Shown here piece by piece: positions 9,359-18,200 of a stretch of DNA of 56,304 nucleotides; position 1 is the first letter of the stretch; the number at the start of each line of letters is the position of its first letter. The DNA is from CAUPWF01 sp964367905 (lineage in GTDB: Bacteria; Bacillota; Clostridia; Lachnospirales; Lachnospiraceae). The stretch spans positions 1-56,304 of the forward strand of contig CAYIZP010000017.1 of the NCBI GenBank assembly GCA_964367905.1, given 5' to 3'. Both the position numbers and the translations under genes were made by a program. The notes beneath the pieces were generated by a model. The model worked only from the letters and a program-made list of their open reading frames with translations. It did not search any database and was not told the origin of the DNA.

Positions 9359-9456
9359 AAGCCTCAACCCACATCCTTAGTGTCCTTCTATAATGTCTAT
9401 CTGTGAGAAGATTGCTCTCTCACCTCATATAACTATATGCAAACTATATTGAGACT

Positions 9457-9465
9457 ATTATAACA
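9457..9465 (-). promoter_or_regulatory. Extended -10 promoter for the BTAD gene
   Basis: TGTTATAAT on the minus strand, about 100 bp before the start codon. The leader contains a small GTGAGA/TCTCAC hairpin. No heptamer operator precedes this gene. Confidence 0.4.
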
Positions 9466-9547
9466 TATGTAATAATTTTTTTCTTCTCTTTTTTTCAAAA
9501 ATCAAGGTTTACTTATGATTTTGTTTACATTCCTATAAGGAATAATA

Positions 9548-9611
9548 AAAAAGCCCTTGCTTTTTTGTGCGTATTAACGAAAACTTCGTCACTTTTACCC
9601 AAAAAAGCAAG
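9548..9611 (-). terminator. Rho-independent terminator after protein C
   Basis: CTTGCTTTTTT (9601-9611) pairs with AAAAAAGCAAG (9556-9566) and is followed by GGGCTTTTTT in the minus-strand direction. The loop is long and contains a second small hairpin. Confidence 0.6.
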
Positions 9612-9653
9612 AACTTACTTTGAATTTCAAACTATTTTCAACATATTTTTTTC

Positions 9654-10505
9654 TTATTTTGCTCTCTTTTTCTTGATCGCAATGACTGCTGCTGCGCCTG
9701 CTAATAATGCTGCTGCCACGATTCCGATTACTAATGGCAATGTATTCGATGTTGCCTCTGCTCCGCTTGATAATGGAAGCTCACTATCTTCGATCTCTGT
9801 CTCTGCTCCGTCTGCTAATGGAACTTCCGCATCTGGGATATCAGTTGTTGGAGCTTCTGGGTCAGCTGCTAATGGTGCTTCAGCATCTGGAATTGTCACT
9901 GTATCATCAGCCGCTGGTGTTGCTGCTGGTGTTGCTGGCGTTGCCGCTGGTGTTGTTACTGTTTCTACTTCTGTTACCACATCTGGTGTTGTTGTATATA
10001 CGAAGTTAATCTCTGTTCCGTTTGTCTCACTTACCACTGCGCTCTGTGTTGCATCTGCAATACTATATCCTTCGATTGCAGGAGCATTCTCAAACACTTG
10101 CAATCCTAATTCTGTTGTCACAACCTTTTGTGTCAAAATTGGTGTATTAAACTCATCGATATAGTTTACTACATAAGACGCCTCTGTGATGATTCTGTTA
10201 TACTGAGCAATCAACTTCATGTCTTTCTCTACTGTTACCACTCCAGAATCTCCTGTAGACCAACCCGCGAATGCATATCCATCTTCTGGATCAACAGTTG
10301 CCGCAAATGCATCTAAGTCGATTTGCTTGTTATATTCTACCATAACATCTGTACTTCCACTTCCAGCGATTGTACCATTCACCCCTGCCTTGAATGACAC
10401 TTCATAGTCTGGCACTGCCGCTGATGCTGCATTAGCTGGAATCAACATCCCACAACCTAACACTACCAAACTTGCTACTAACATACTTAATTTGTTCTTT
10501 CTCAT
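9654..10505 (-). CDS. MucBP/InlB-repeat-like surface protein (C)
   Basis: 283 residues. A signal peptide at about 1-29 is followed by an InlB B-repeat-like segment (YEVSFKAGVNGTI ... GYAFAGWSTGD), then a MucBP-like segment (YVVNYIDEFNTPIL ... IEGYSIADATQS, FVYTTTPDV). An Ala/Thr/Pro/Asp-rich stalk carries repeated PDAEAPLA / DAEVPLAD / ELPLSSG motifs. The end is a transmembrane helix (about 258-277) and KKKRAK, so it is membrane anchored; a classical LPXTG is absent. Such domains occur in Gram-positive adhesins. It has its own operator-promoter (P5). Its homologue in the right cluster is fused to protein B' (19175-20743). Confidence 0.8.
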   Translation of the reverse strand: MRKNKLSMLVASLVVLGCGMLIPANAASAAVPDYEVSFKAGVNGTIAGSGSTDVMVEYNKQIDLDAFAATVDPEDGYAFAGWSTGDSGVVTVEKDMKLIAQYNRIITEASYVVNYIDEFNTPILTQKVVTTELGLQVFENAPAIEGYSIADATQSAVVSETNGTEINFVYTTTPDVVTEVETVTTPAATPATPAATPAADDTVTIPDAEAPLAADPEAPTTDIPDAEVPLADGAETEIEDSELPLSSGAEATSNTLPLVIGIVAAALLAGAAAVIAIKKKRAK

Positions 10506-10555
10506 AATCTTCTCGCTCCTATCCTTTATGCTCGTTTCACTTGATTTCTAATAGA

Positions 10556-10589
10556 ATTTTATCCTTCTTCAGTCACAACTCGGTCACAC
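10556..10589 (-). promoter_or_regulatory. BTAD-type operator/promoter P5
   Basis: On the minus strand: GTGTGAC (10583-10589), 4 bp, TTGTGAC (10572-10578), 10 bp, TAAAAT (10556-10561). It drives protein C. Confidence 0.77.
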
Positions 10590-10756
10590 GAAAGCGGAAA
10601 AACACCCTATTTTTGACTGTTTTTTTCCCTTTTTTTGATTTTTCGTGTGACCAAACGCAAATTCGCGTGACTTTTCCTACCATTCCATACACTCGTGTGA
10701 CCGAATCTCACCCTTCTCACCTCAATCATCAAAGCCTCTATACATCATAATATCAA

Positions 10757-10781
10757 AGCCCCTACACTCAAAGTAGGGGCT
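10757..10781 (-). terminator. Terminator after protein B
   Basis: AGCCCCTAC (10757-10765) and GTAGGGGCT (10773-10781) form a perfect 9-bp stem with a 7-nt loop, followed by a weak T-tail on the minus strand. Confidence 0.7.
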
Positions 10782-10789
10782 CCTGTGCT

Positions 10790-11482
10790 TTATTGATTTC
10801 GTTTCTTCACTGCCACTAATACGGTTCCCATAATCATCGCTGCCGCTACTGCCATTCCCATATATAGGTAGATCTGATTCTCATCACCTGTCTTAACCGA
10901 ATCCCCTCCACTTACTGTTTGAGTAATGGTCTCCGTCACTGTCGGTGCTGGATCAATGGTTTCTACACTGAATTGCAATTGAATGTTACCAGCTTGGTTC
11001 TGCATATCATTTGCCGTTGCTCCATCTAACTTCAATGAGATTCTTACACTTGCGCTCTCACCTTGATTCAATGCATCTACCAGAATCTTATTATCTGCAT
11101 TCATTAAATCAGCACCTGCTGAGATATCTACTTCCTTCCCAATCACCGCCGAGAAGAATGCTGTACTTTCATTATTACGATACATATCGAATTCATATAC
11201 CGCATTACCATTTCCATCTGCTGCGATATTGTCAAGTAATGCCGCACTCATATAGAAACGTAATTCCGATGGGTCATCATTCGTTACCACAAAACTTACT
11301 TCTTGTGTTTCTCCAGGAAGCATTCCTGTAAATCCTGTCCCTTGCAAGTCTGTTACAAATTGCTCCGTGTTACCATCGAACACAATACCATTGGTTGTGC
11401 CTGTAGCTCCTACACTCAAAGTAGGTAGCAACGATAATGCTGTAACTGCTAGGATTGTAATTATTTTTTTTATTTTCATCAC
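10790..11482 (-). CDS. Surface protein B with VKTGD-type sorting tail
   Basis: 230 residues. A signal peptide at about 1-26 ends in SVGATG. A beta-rich domain at about 30-180 includes GMLPGETQEVSFVVTND and SASVRISLKLDG, similar to DUF-type domains found beside TasA proteins. The C-terminus has SVKTGD, a transmembrane helix (about 205-222) and VKKRNQ, the pattern of a sortase substrate with a non-LPXTG motif. The class B sortase at 21449-22237 is the only sortase seen and so the likely partner (inference). It follows protein A by 13 bp in the P6 operon. Its twin is the first half of 19175-20743, over 80 percent alike by eye. Confidence 0.8.
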   Translation of the reverse strand: MMKIKKIITILAVTALSLLPTLSVGATGTTNGIVFDGNTEQFVTDLQGTGFTGMLPGETQEVSFVVTNDDPSELRFYMSAALLDNIAADGNGNAVYEFDMYRNNESTAFFSAVIGKEVDISAGADLMNADNKILVDALNQGESASVRISLKLDGATANDMQNQAGNIQLQFSVETIDPAPTVTETITQTVSGGDSVKTGDENQIYLYMGMAVAAAMIMGTVLVAVKKRNQ

Positions 11483-11495
11483 GATACCTCTCTCC

Positions 11496-12146
11496 CTATT
11501 GCTCTACGATAGCAGTTATATTATTGTTATCATCGAATGTCGCTACCATACCCCATTGTGCCAACATTGCTTCATCCCCCGCAAGTGTCTGCACCGATTC
11601 GATGTTGTAGTCCATCGCAAACTCTAGATTCGCGTACTTGTTGCTGTTCTCTGTCGGATTCGCTAGCACCGAGAACCCTTGCAACAATTCTGTCGTCGCA
11701 TCTCCCACTGCTACTGGATATCTATAGTATCCATATATATCTTCGCCGTCACGAACCACGATCCAATCTTCCTCATTCAATACGAACTCTACTCCTGATG
11801 TCTCTCCAGTTCCTACATCAAAGTATTTCTCTTCCCCTTGATACCAGCTGGCATTGAGATGAATCATCATATAACTCTCCGTGCTACCTGTATTCTCAGC
11901 ACCCACTGTCATCTCCACTTCACTTCCCGGTGTCATTCCCAAAAATCTTCCTGTCGCTTCATCATAAGTCCACGATGCGCCACCCTCTGGCATTGCCACC
12001 TCTTGTTTTGCACCCACACCGATATTGGTCGTCGTCACTTCTTGGTCAATCGGATTGGACGCACCTCGAAATGCCGCATAGGTTCCACCTAAGCCAAATA
12101 CAACGCCCACACTAAGAGCAATAATCAACACTCTTCTCCACTTCAT
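11496..12146 (-). CDS. TasA-like secreted protein A
   Basis: 216 residues. A short basic start and hydrophobic segment at about 6-22 end in GGTYAAFRGASNPIDQ, a variant of the SipW-type signal. The mature part has a GMTPGSEVEMTVGAENTG block and SYMMIHLNASWY, typical of camelysin/TasA-like beta sandwiches, and ends IVEQ without an anchor. It is nearly identical in plan to 20754-21404. It heads the P6 operon with protein B. It may be the main fibre subunit or a partner of B; this cannot be decided from sequence. Confidence 0.82.
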   Translation of the reverse strand: MKWRRVLIIALSVGVVFGLGGTYAAFRGASNPIDQEVTTTNIGVGAKQEVAMPEGGASWTYDEATGRFLGMTPGSEVEMTVGAENTGSTESYMMIHLNASWYQGEEKYFDVGTGETSGVEFVLNEEDWIVVRDGEDIYGYYRYPVAVGDATTELLQGFSVLANPTENSNKYANLEFAMDYNIESVQTLAGDEAMLAQWGMVATFDDNNNITAIVEQ

Positions 12147-12210
12147 AATTCTTTCCTCCTCTATATGATATCACCTGCTAAACATAGCATCACTCTAATT
12201 TATAACCTGA

Positions 12211-12244
12211 ATTGTACCTACCGCAAGTCATACGATAGTCACAC
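12211..12244 (-). promoter_or_regulatory. BTAD-type operator/promoter P6
   Basis: On the minus strand: GTGTGAC (12238-12244), 4 bp, GTATGAC (12227-12233), 10 bp, TACAAT (12211-12216). It drives proteins A and B. Confidence 0.78.
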
Positions 12245-12327
12245 GGATTTCGAAATTCAATAATTTTATCCCCTGTCACCTTAAAAAATCGCTCTAGACA
12301 TTTCCACCACCTTCTGATATGATAATG

Positions 12328-12404
12328 AAAAGCACTTATTATCTTTCGCCACGGCGAATCGAATGTCAATTCTAGACATCCATTCTTAGCAACTTCGTGC
12401 TTTT
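12328..12404. other. Possible structured RNA or element
   Basis: An outer stem AAAAGCAC/GTGCTTTT encloses two inner hairpins, TTCGCC/GGCGAA (12345-12358) and ATGTC/GACAT (12363-12379). The plus-strand side ends in a short T-run. Strand and function are unknown. Confidence 0.35.
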
Positions 12405-12525
12405 GATACCCAACAACAAGCAGGAAGTGAAGATGCAGATTTATTATTAGAGATGTATGTAGCATGTATAATACATATGTTGCTCTATTCGTAGCTTCCT
12501 ACAATTTCAGAGAGGAAGGGACTTT

Positions 12526-13712
12526 ATGAGTGATAAGAAGCCTGTACGAGATGATGTAAGCCAAAAGATATTCTTTAAGAACCCCGAACGATTCGCAGAT
12601 TTTTGTAACACTGTACTTTATGGGTTACATTTCAGTCCCACGCTAATCACACCGCTGATTAGTGATGGGCTAGTACGTGAAAATTATGAAAAATCACGTC
12701 CCTCGCCGTAAGGCGACTTGTAAATGGACGTGATTTGTTGCTTTTTTCAGGAACACGCAGTGTAACTGTAAAAAGTAACCTTTACGATGGAGAGCAATGC
12801 ATTTTGGAATCGGAGGTTCACCCACTCGATTCTGATGTATCGGGAGTCATTCGAGGGAGTTATGGTGAGGAATCACTGGAACGGAGACGCGATATCTTGA
12901 GACAAGTAGAAGGTAGAGGGAATATCTTGATTGTAGGGATAGAAAACCAATCCCATATCCATTACGCGATGCCTCTTCGCACCATAACCTATGATGTGTT
13001 GGGTTATATCAGCGAAGCAAAAGAAATCGCGAGTCAGCGTAAGAAACAGCGAAATGAAAAGGACATTCAAGAGTCAGCAAATGAATTTCTGTTTGGATTT
13101 GGCAAAGAAGATCGACTAACTCCAATCATGACTATTATTCTCTATTATGGAGAAGAACCATGGGAGGGGCCAAGAAGTCTTCATGAGATGTTAATGGACA
13201 TGCCAGAGAAATTTAAGGAGTATATTCCTAACTGTCGATTAAATATCGTAGAACTAAATAGTGATAAGATTTATGATTTTCATAACGAGGAACTGAAATT
13301 GCTATTTGATATCTCACGAGTATTTTTGCAAGGGGATAAAGAGGCGTTAGAACAATATGAAGAGATATCAATCGATTCTGAGCTTGCAGACATTCTAGGA
13401 ACAATAATAAAATCAAAATTTATAATACAACAAAGTGAAACGGAGGGAGAGGTAAAGATGTGTACAATGCTTGACGAAATGGAACGAGAGGCCGAGACAA
13501 GAGGCGAGGAAAGAGGTGAAGCTCGCGGGGAAATTCGACTAGTTTACAAAAAACTTCAAAAAAACAAATCAACTGCAGTTATTGCTGATGAGCTCGAGGA
13601 GGATTTAGCAGTTATAGAGATGATGATATCCACCATTCAAAAACATGCACCAGATTATGATATCAATGCAATTACAACGGACTATCAAGAGAATTTCAAA
13701 TCTCACAACTAG
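12526..13712 (+). pseudogene. Rpn-family nuclease/transposase gene split by a MITE-like insertion
   Basis: Rpn proteins are PD-(D/E)XK nucleases of the PDDEXK transposase-like group that promote RecA-independent recombination. The N-terminal piece (12526-12711) has FADFCNTVLYG. The main piece continues from about 12781 with DGEQCILESEVHPLDSD, ILIVGIENQSHIHYAMP, and ends in the Arg/Glu/Gly-rich and coiled tail usual for the family. Removing 12617-12780 (164 bp: the element plus one copy of a 6-bp repeat) joins the pieces in frame as NTVLYDGEQC and gives a 340-residue protein of normal length. The first piece has a ribosome site (AGAGGAAGGG). The second could start at 12735 inside the element, but lacks the N-terminal helix. 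It is probably inactive. Confidence 0.85.
12623..12780. mobile_element. 158-bp MITE-like element
   Basis: The ends are GGTTACATTTCAGT and, at the right, the complement of GGTTACTTTTTACAGT, an imperfect terminal inverted repeat. The flanks TTTATG and TTTACG form a near-perfect 6-bp direct repeat, consistent with target duplication. It has no coding capacity. Inside, ATCACGTCC/GGACGTGAT (12693-12734) followed by a T-run makes a terminator-like hairpin, and CTAATCA/TGATTAG a second one. Confidence 0.8.
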
Positions 13713-13742
13713 ACCCGCTTTCTCTATTTCTCCAATACGAAG

Positions 13743-13776
13743 AAAAAGGAGCGAACTCCCATTCACTCCTTTTTTG
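13743..13776. terminator. Bidirectional terminator between rpn and T2'
   Basis: AAAAAGGAGCGAA pairs with TTCACTCCTTTTTT with one mismatch. Runs of A and T on both sides suit the convergent genes ending at 13712 and 13801. Confidence 0.75.
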
Positions 13777-13800
13777 TATTTTATTCTTATCTCTTGCCTT

Positions 13801-14589
13801 CTACTCCGCACTAGCAGAAAACGATCTCAAGTTCTCAATCACTTCAAGAAGTGCTTGCTCGTCTGTTTGCCCTTCGTAGTGTTGAACCGCTGCTGAAAAC
13901 ACCTTGATGTTTTGTACCGTAACATATTCTCCCGATTCCAAGTTATCATATAGATTCTCAAACTGCTTTTGACTCGGTGCTACAATCTTGGTAAATAATG
14001 GCTCTTTATCCAGACTCTTAACCGTGGCACCTGGTGCTTCCACTGCCGTACTCTCACCCACATAGATGTAGATACCATCTAGCTTTTCTTTATCAACCGT
14101 TCCTAACGCCTGTTCACCTGTCGTTGCATCTGTAACCACCTTAAGGTCTGCTACCTTCTTCCAATTTGTACTGATTCTAGCTACTTCCTCATCACTTGCA
14201 TTCGTCCCATAAACCGTGAATCCTTGACTCTTCATTGCATCCAGCCCTTGCACACTCATAAATACTCTTGCAAGTGTCGCCCCCTCTTTCAATCGTGCGG
14301 TAGGGTTCTTATGGAGAATCGCTCCCGGAGTGATGTTTTCATAGTCATTGCCATCAACCTCATCTTGCGTATCATTCTCATCATCTCCGTCGCCTGGCAT
14401 ATAGTCATCATCTTCGTTCTTATCCACTTCATCCTCGTAGATCTCCAATTCAATGCCAGCCCCCATTGCAAAGGTATTGGTCACTTCATTGGTCTGGTCG
14501 GTCAAGTATGCAAGTGTTCCCCCTACTGCCACCGCTGCAATCAATCCCATGGCAGCTAGCATCGTCATAATCTTCTTTATACTCATCAT
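13801..14589 (-). CDS. SipW-dependent TasA-like fibre protein (T2')
   Basis: 262 residues. A hydrophobic segment at about 9-27 followed by GGTLAYLTDQTNEVTNTFAMG is a textbook SipW-type signal. A very acidic loop (residues about 50-75, runs of Asp/Glu) precedes ITPGAILHKNPTARL and ARVFMSVQGLDAM. It is the paralogue of 1025-1867. It is the last gene of the operon VWA2, T1', T2', 56 bp behind T1'. No sipW lies in this operon, so processing would depend on the sipW at 2282-2881 (inference). No operator is seen directly upstream. Confidence 0.85.
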   Translation of the reverse strand: MMSIKKIMTMLAAMGLIAAVAVGGTLAYLTDQTNEVTNTFAMGAGIELEIYEDEVDKNEDDDYMPGDGDDENDTQDEVDGNDYENITPGAILHKNPTARLKEGATLARVFMSVQGLDAMKSQGFTVYGTNASDEEVARISTNWKKVADLKVVTDATTGEQALGTVDKEKLDGIYIYVGESTAVEAPGATVKSLDKEPLFTKIVAPSQKQFENLYDNLESGEYVTVQNIKVFSAAVQHYEGQTDEQALLEVIENLRSFSASAE

Positions 14590-14645
14590 TACCTCTTCCT
14601 TATCAACTGTTTATCTTCTGTCGGTAATCCCCATATTATATTTCA

Positions 14646-15230
14646 TTAATTCCCTACCTCACTTGACAGTTTTCCTTCTTCGATTGCATTGAAAATTTCA
14701 GCAATTTTACTTGCATCATTCAAAGTACCATTTGCTACACAAGATTCTTCATATACAATGATTTCAAATGGTTCCCTATAGTTCTGATCTACCGTGACGC
14801 CAAGCGTACCTTGTGGTGTCTTATATGCAGCTGAATTCACACCTTGTAGAGCACCACCATTCACATTGTCTGCTACACCGACATAGTAATAATATTCCTC
14901 ATCACCCGCAATCTGTGCCCAACCGTTCGCTAGAAGATTCGAGACGTCTAGTGTTACCGGTGCATCGTTTGGCGACACTAGAATTCTCATACGAACATAG
15001 ACAGGATCTGGTGTGACATTCACGATACTTAGTTTTTTATTTAGACTACCCTCTTCTATCTCTTCTTCTATCTCCGTGCTATGTGTCAAGAGGTCGAATG
15101 TATTCTCCACAGGATATTCTGGCATTGCAGTGTAGACTGCCAATGTCCCTCCAACTGCAAGTATACCAACCAAGGAAAGAAGGAGTACAATCTTCAAGCT
15201 TTTCTTCTTTAAACTATTATCTTTCTTCAT
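14646..15230 (-). CDS. SipW-dependent secreted protein (T1')
   Basis: 194 residues. A signal segment at about 12-31 ends in VGGTLAVYTAMPEYPVENTF. The mature part carries TPDPVYVRMRILVSP, YYYYVGVAD and PFEIIVYEESC, matching 2922-3494 block by block. Its start codon overlaps the stop of the VWA2 gene by one base (TAATG), so translation of the two is coupled and they probably act in fixed ratio. An adaptor or minor fibre subunit role is inferred from this pairing, which is conserved in both clusters. Confidence 0.83.
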   Translation of the reverse strand: MKKDNSLKKKSLKIVLLLSLVGILAVGGTLAVYTAMPEYPVENTFDLLTHSTEIEEEIEEGSLNKKLSIVNVTPDPVYVRMRILVSPNDAPVTLDVSNLLANGWAQIAGDEEYYYYVGVADNVNGGALQGVNSAAYKTPQGTLGVTVDQNYREPFEIIVYEESCVANGTLNDASKIAEIFNAIEEGKLSSEVGN

Positions 15231-18200
15231 TATTGTACTGCTCCCCCTGTTCTGTTATCTTGTGTAACCGTGTATCCATCTCTACTCCACACATATCTAT
15301 TTACTACAATATCACCATCTGTCAATTCATCAGGTTCATCTGGCTCATCATGGTCTTCTGGCTCATCATGGTCTTCTGGCTCATCATGGTCTTCTGGCTC
15401 ATCATGGTCTTCTGTATCTATAAACTTATTGGTGAAGCTAACCAAAGCATCTCTGCATGAATCATTCTTATTTGTATCTGTAATTGGATTAGCATCATGA
15501 CCAATTGTTACTGTTGCAACCCACTGATCTGTATCCACTCCCCATGTTTTTATAGGATAGGATTCTCCATGACCTTTTGCAGCTACACTTGTCTCATCAT
15601 AGCGCAAAGAAGATAGTTCCGTGATTTCATAGATTCCTCTAGGCAGGTTATAAAGAGGATCCGCTTCTCCATATTTTTTTCCATCTAGAATTCTAACCGT
15701 ACGATACCATATAGTATTGTCTGTATCTTCGTCTTCATCCAATTTTTCAATTGCAAATGTGAAGATTCCATCACCAGTGACATATGAATTAATATCTTCA
15801 TCTTGTATTGTCTTGTCAATTCTTATACTTCCAGCAATGATGTTCACTGTATGTGTCGCCACTGCTGTTCCTATGGTCGCGATATGATTCATGCCATCAG
15901 CAGGTTCACTCGCCTCCGTACTCTCTACCGGTACAAACTCTTGTTTCATATTCATATTGTGAGAATCGGTATCTAAGGTACTATAAGGATCCACTCCCTC
16001 AACACTACTTGAGGTTAGCTTTGAATATGTTAACTTTTCATTCTCTGTTGTTAGTCTCATCTCTATATTGATTGTATCAAGCCTTGTTTTCACTTCAACT
16101 GGAGTATAAGTGAAGTTAAACTTATAGACTACCGTTTCTTGATCTACATTCGATGTTTTACTTGCAACATCATCATAGAGTAGCGTTAGGTCAAACCCTG
16201 CGTCGTCATCATCATCGTCATCGTCTTCACTTTCCACTAGTTGAGGATATATGGTTGTCGTTTCCTCACCCCTTGTCATTGTAACCGATGTGAATTGAAT
16301 GGTTCCGTATTTAATGCTATTGTAAAAATAGTCTTTTAAATCCGTGGACAATGTGTTGCTTTCAATTAACTCATCAATGAAATCGAAATCCTCGTTATGA
16401 ATCAATTCATCATTAACGAATGCTTCCACTTCCATGTTCTCACCTACAAAAACAGTAATTGTATCCTCTGCCAAAGAATCATAGGTACGAACATTGACTA
16501 GTGGCATTGGGAAAGCTTTTAATAATTGTGCATAACCATTTGCATATACTCCAGACTGATCTCGATTGGTCTCAACAAGATTTCCACCTAGAAAGTCGGG
16601 TCTTGCAGTTATAGGAATAGAATAATTCCAAGTATCCCCACTCGATTCATGTGGCAATTCTGCCGCTTCTCCAAACCATTCAATATCAATCGTATTATCA
16701 CTCTCATTTACTGTAATAACTAGCTTCGCCACTTCCGCTCCATCTTTAGATATCGTCCATGTCCCACCATCTCCAACACCGTCGCTATTAGCATCTAGTA
16801 CAAATGTACCCTCTGGTACTACCACACCATTTTCTTGATAAAATTGTTCCACAACCTCAAGCATTTGTGTTACACTCATCGTAAATTCTGGCGCAATTTT
16901 CTCTACAATTTTATCAGCCATAATTCCTGTACTGTTATTTGTTGTTTGCTTTACAAGATAGCTGAAAATCTTTTCTAAACTCCCCTGATTATCACCTGTA
17001 TATGTTGTACCTGGAGTGATGTAACCTTCTATAAATTTTTGTGCTTCCATATTCGGAATAGTACCTGGCATATTAACGTCTTTCATGCCATCACCTGATA
17101 GGAAATATCCTATCGTATGCAATTGAACTGTATAGCCATCTGTCGCAGGGTCTATTTCTCTAAATTTATCCGCATAATCCATTGCATATTTTGTGTAGTT
17201 ATCTTTACCACCACTGGTAATATCTTCAGTCGTGCCATCTAGTTTTTCATTGGTATATGCCGTTGGCTTTCCATCTGTAAACACAATCACCTGTACATTA
17301 TCCGAATGTTTCAATGTAGGGGTAATCAAATTATAGGCTTCTCGTAATCCAGCTCCCAAGTTTGTGTAGTGATATGTCCCGTTTGCATTTACATTATTTG
17401 GTATAGTTGGCAATGTGTAATTATTCATCGTTACGAATGGATTCAACACCTTTGCCCCATCTGAAAATCCAACGATTGCAATTTCACTCTTTTCCTCTAC
17501 ACTCAGTCCACTTTCATTGGTTGAAACCGTATTAACAAACGTACTCAGCGCATTCCATGCCGTATCATGTACCATCTGTTCTTTATCTGTAACAGTTGTA
17601 TCCACTTCACTCATAGAACCACTTTGGTCGAATACGATGATAAAACTCGCTGGTTTTACTGTTTCCTCTGCTTGCTTCAATGTAGAATATCCACACAAGT
17701 CAATCTGATATGTTCTCGCGCCTTCAAAGTCAGTAGAACTCGTCGATTTCGCTAGTACAATGTCATCTGCATCATACACTATCTCTCCATTTTCTGGTTG
17801 AGGCACTGCTCTCTCTAGTGGTCCGCTCATATACGGTGTATATTCTGGTGTTTCAATCACTACTAGCTCCGTGGTATCAAACGGAACATCTGCTCCATCC
17901 ACTCCACCGATTCCATAGACTCCCGATGCTTCTTCTACTAGAATGGAAACCTCTGTTTCATCTGTGCTATCATTCACGGCGACTCGCAGAGTCTCCGACC
18001 ATCCACTCTCGCTGATTTCTTGCATTCCAAAGGAAATCGTTGTTGTTCCATCTTCATTCTCTGTCACCATTGCAGTATCATGTGTGCAGTCGAATGCACT
18101 TGATATCGTTACTTTGATGTCATTTACATTTGTTGTCGTCGCCGTTGTGCTCTCTTCCACCACTTGGGATTTCTCTTCTATCGCACTTGTAATTGTCGAT

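Larger units (their letters stand above)
10506..10789. other. Intergenic region with P5, inverted heptamers and terminator
   Basis: The 284-bp gap between B and C holds P5 (10556-10589) and three GTGTGAC-like heptamers in the opposite orientation at 10645, 10665 and 10695. A terminator lies at 10757-10781. In the right-hand cluster the corresponding DNA is missing, which creates the B'-C' fusion. Confidence 0.7.
12147..12525. other. Intergenic region with P6 and a folded segment
   Basis: The 379-bp gap between divergent genes holds P6 (12211-12244), a multi-hairpin segment (12328-12404) and, for the rpn gene, a TATAAT at 12467-12472. Confidence 0.6.

Noticed and set aside
9565..10164. 199-codon plus-strand frame opposite protein C
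   Set aside because: It is a mirror of the repeat-rich stalk and covers the terminator; no ribosome site.
12190..12465. 91-codon frame on the minus strand
   Set aside because: It runs through operator P6 and the folded segment, has no ribosome site and no recognisable protein features.
15341..15412. CRISPR-like direct repeats
   Set aside because: The units abut without spacers and are in frame within a coding gene.
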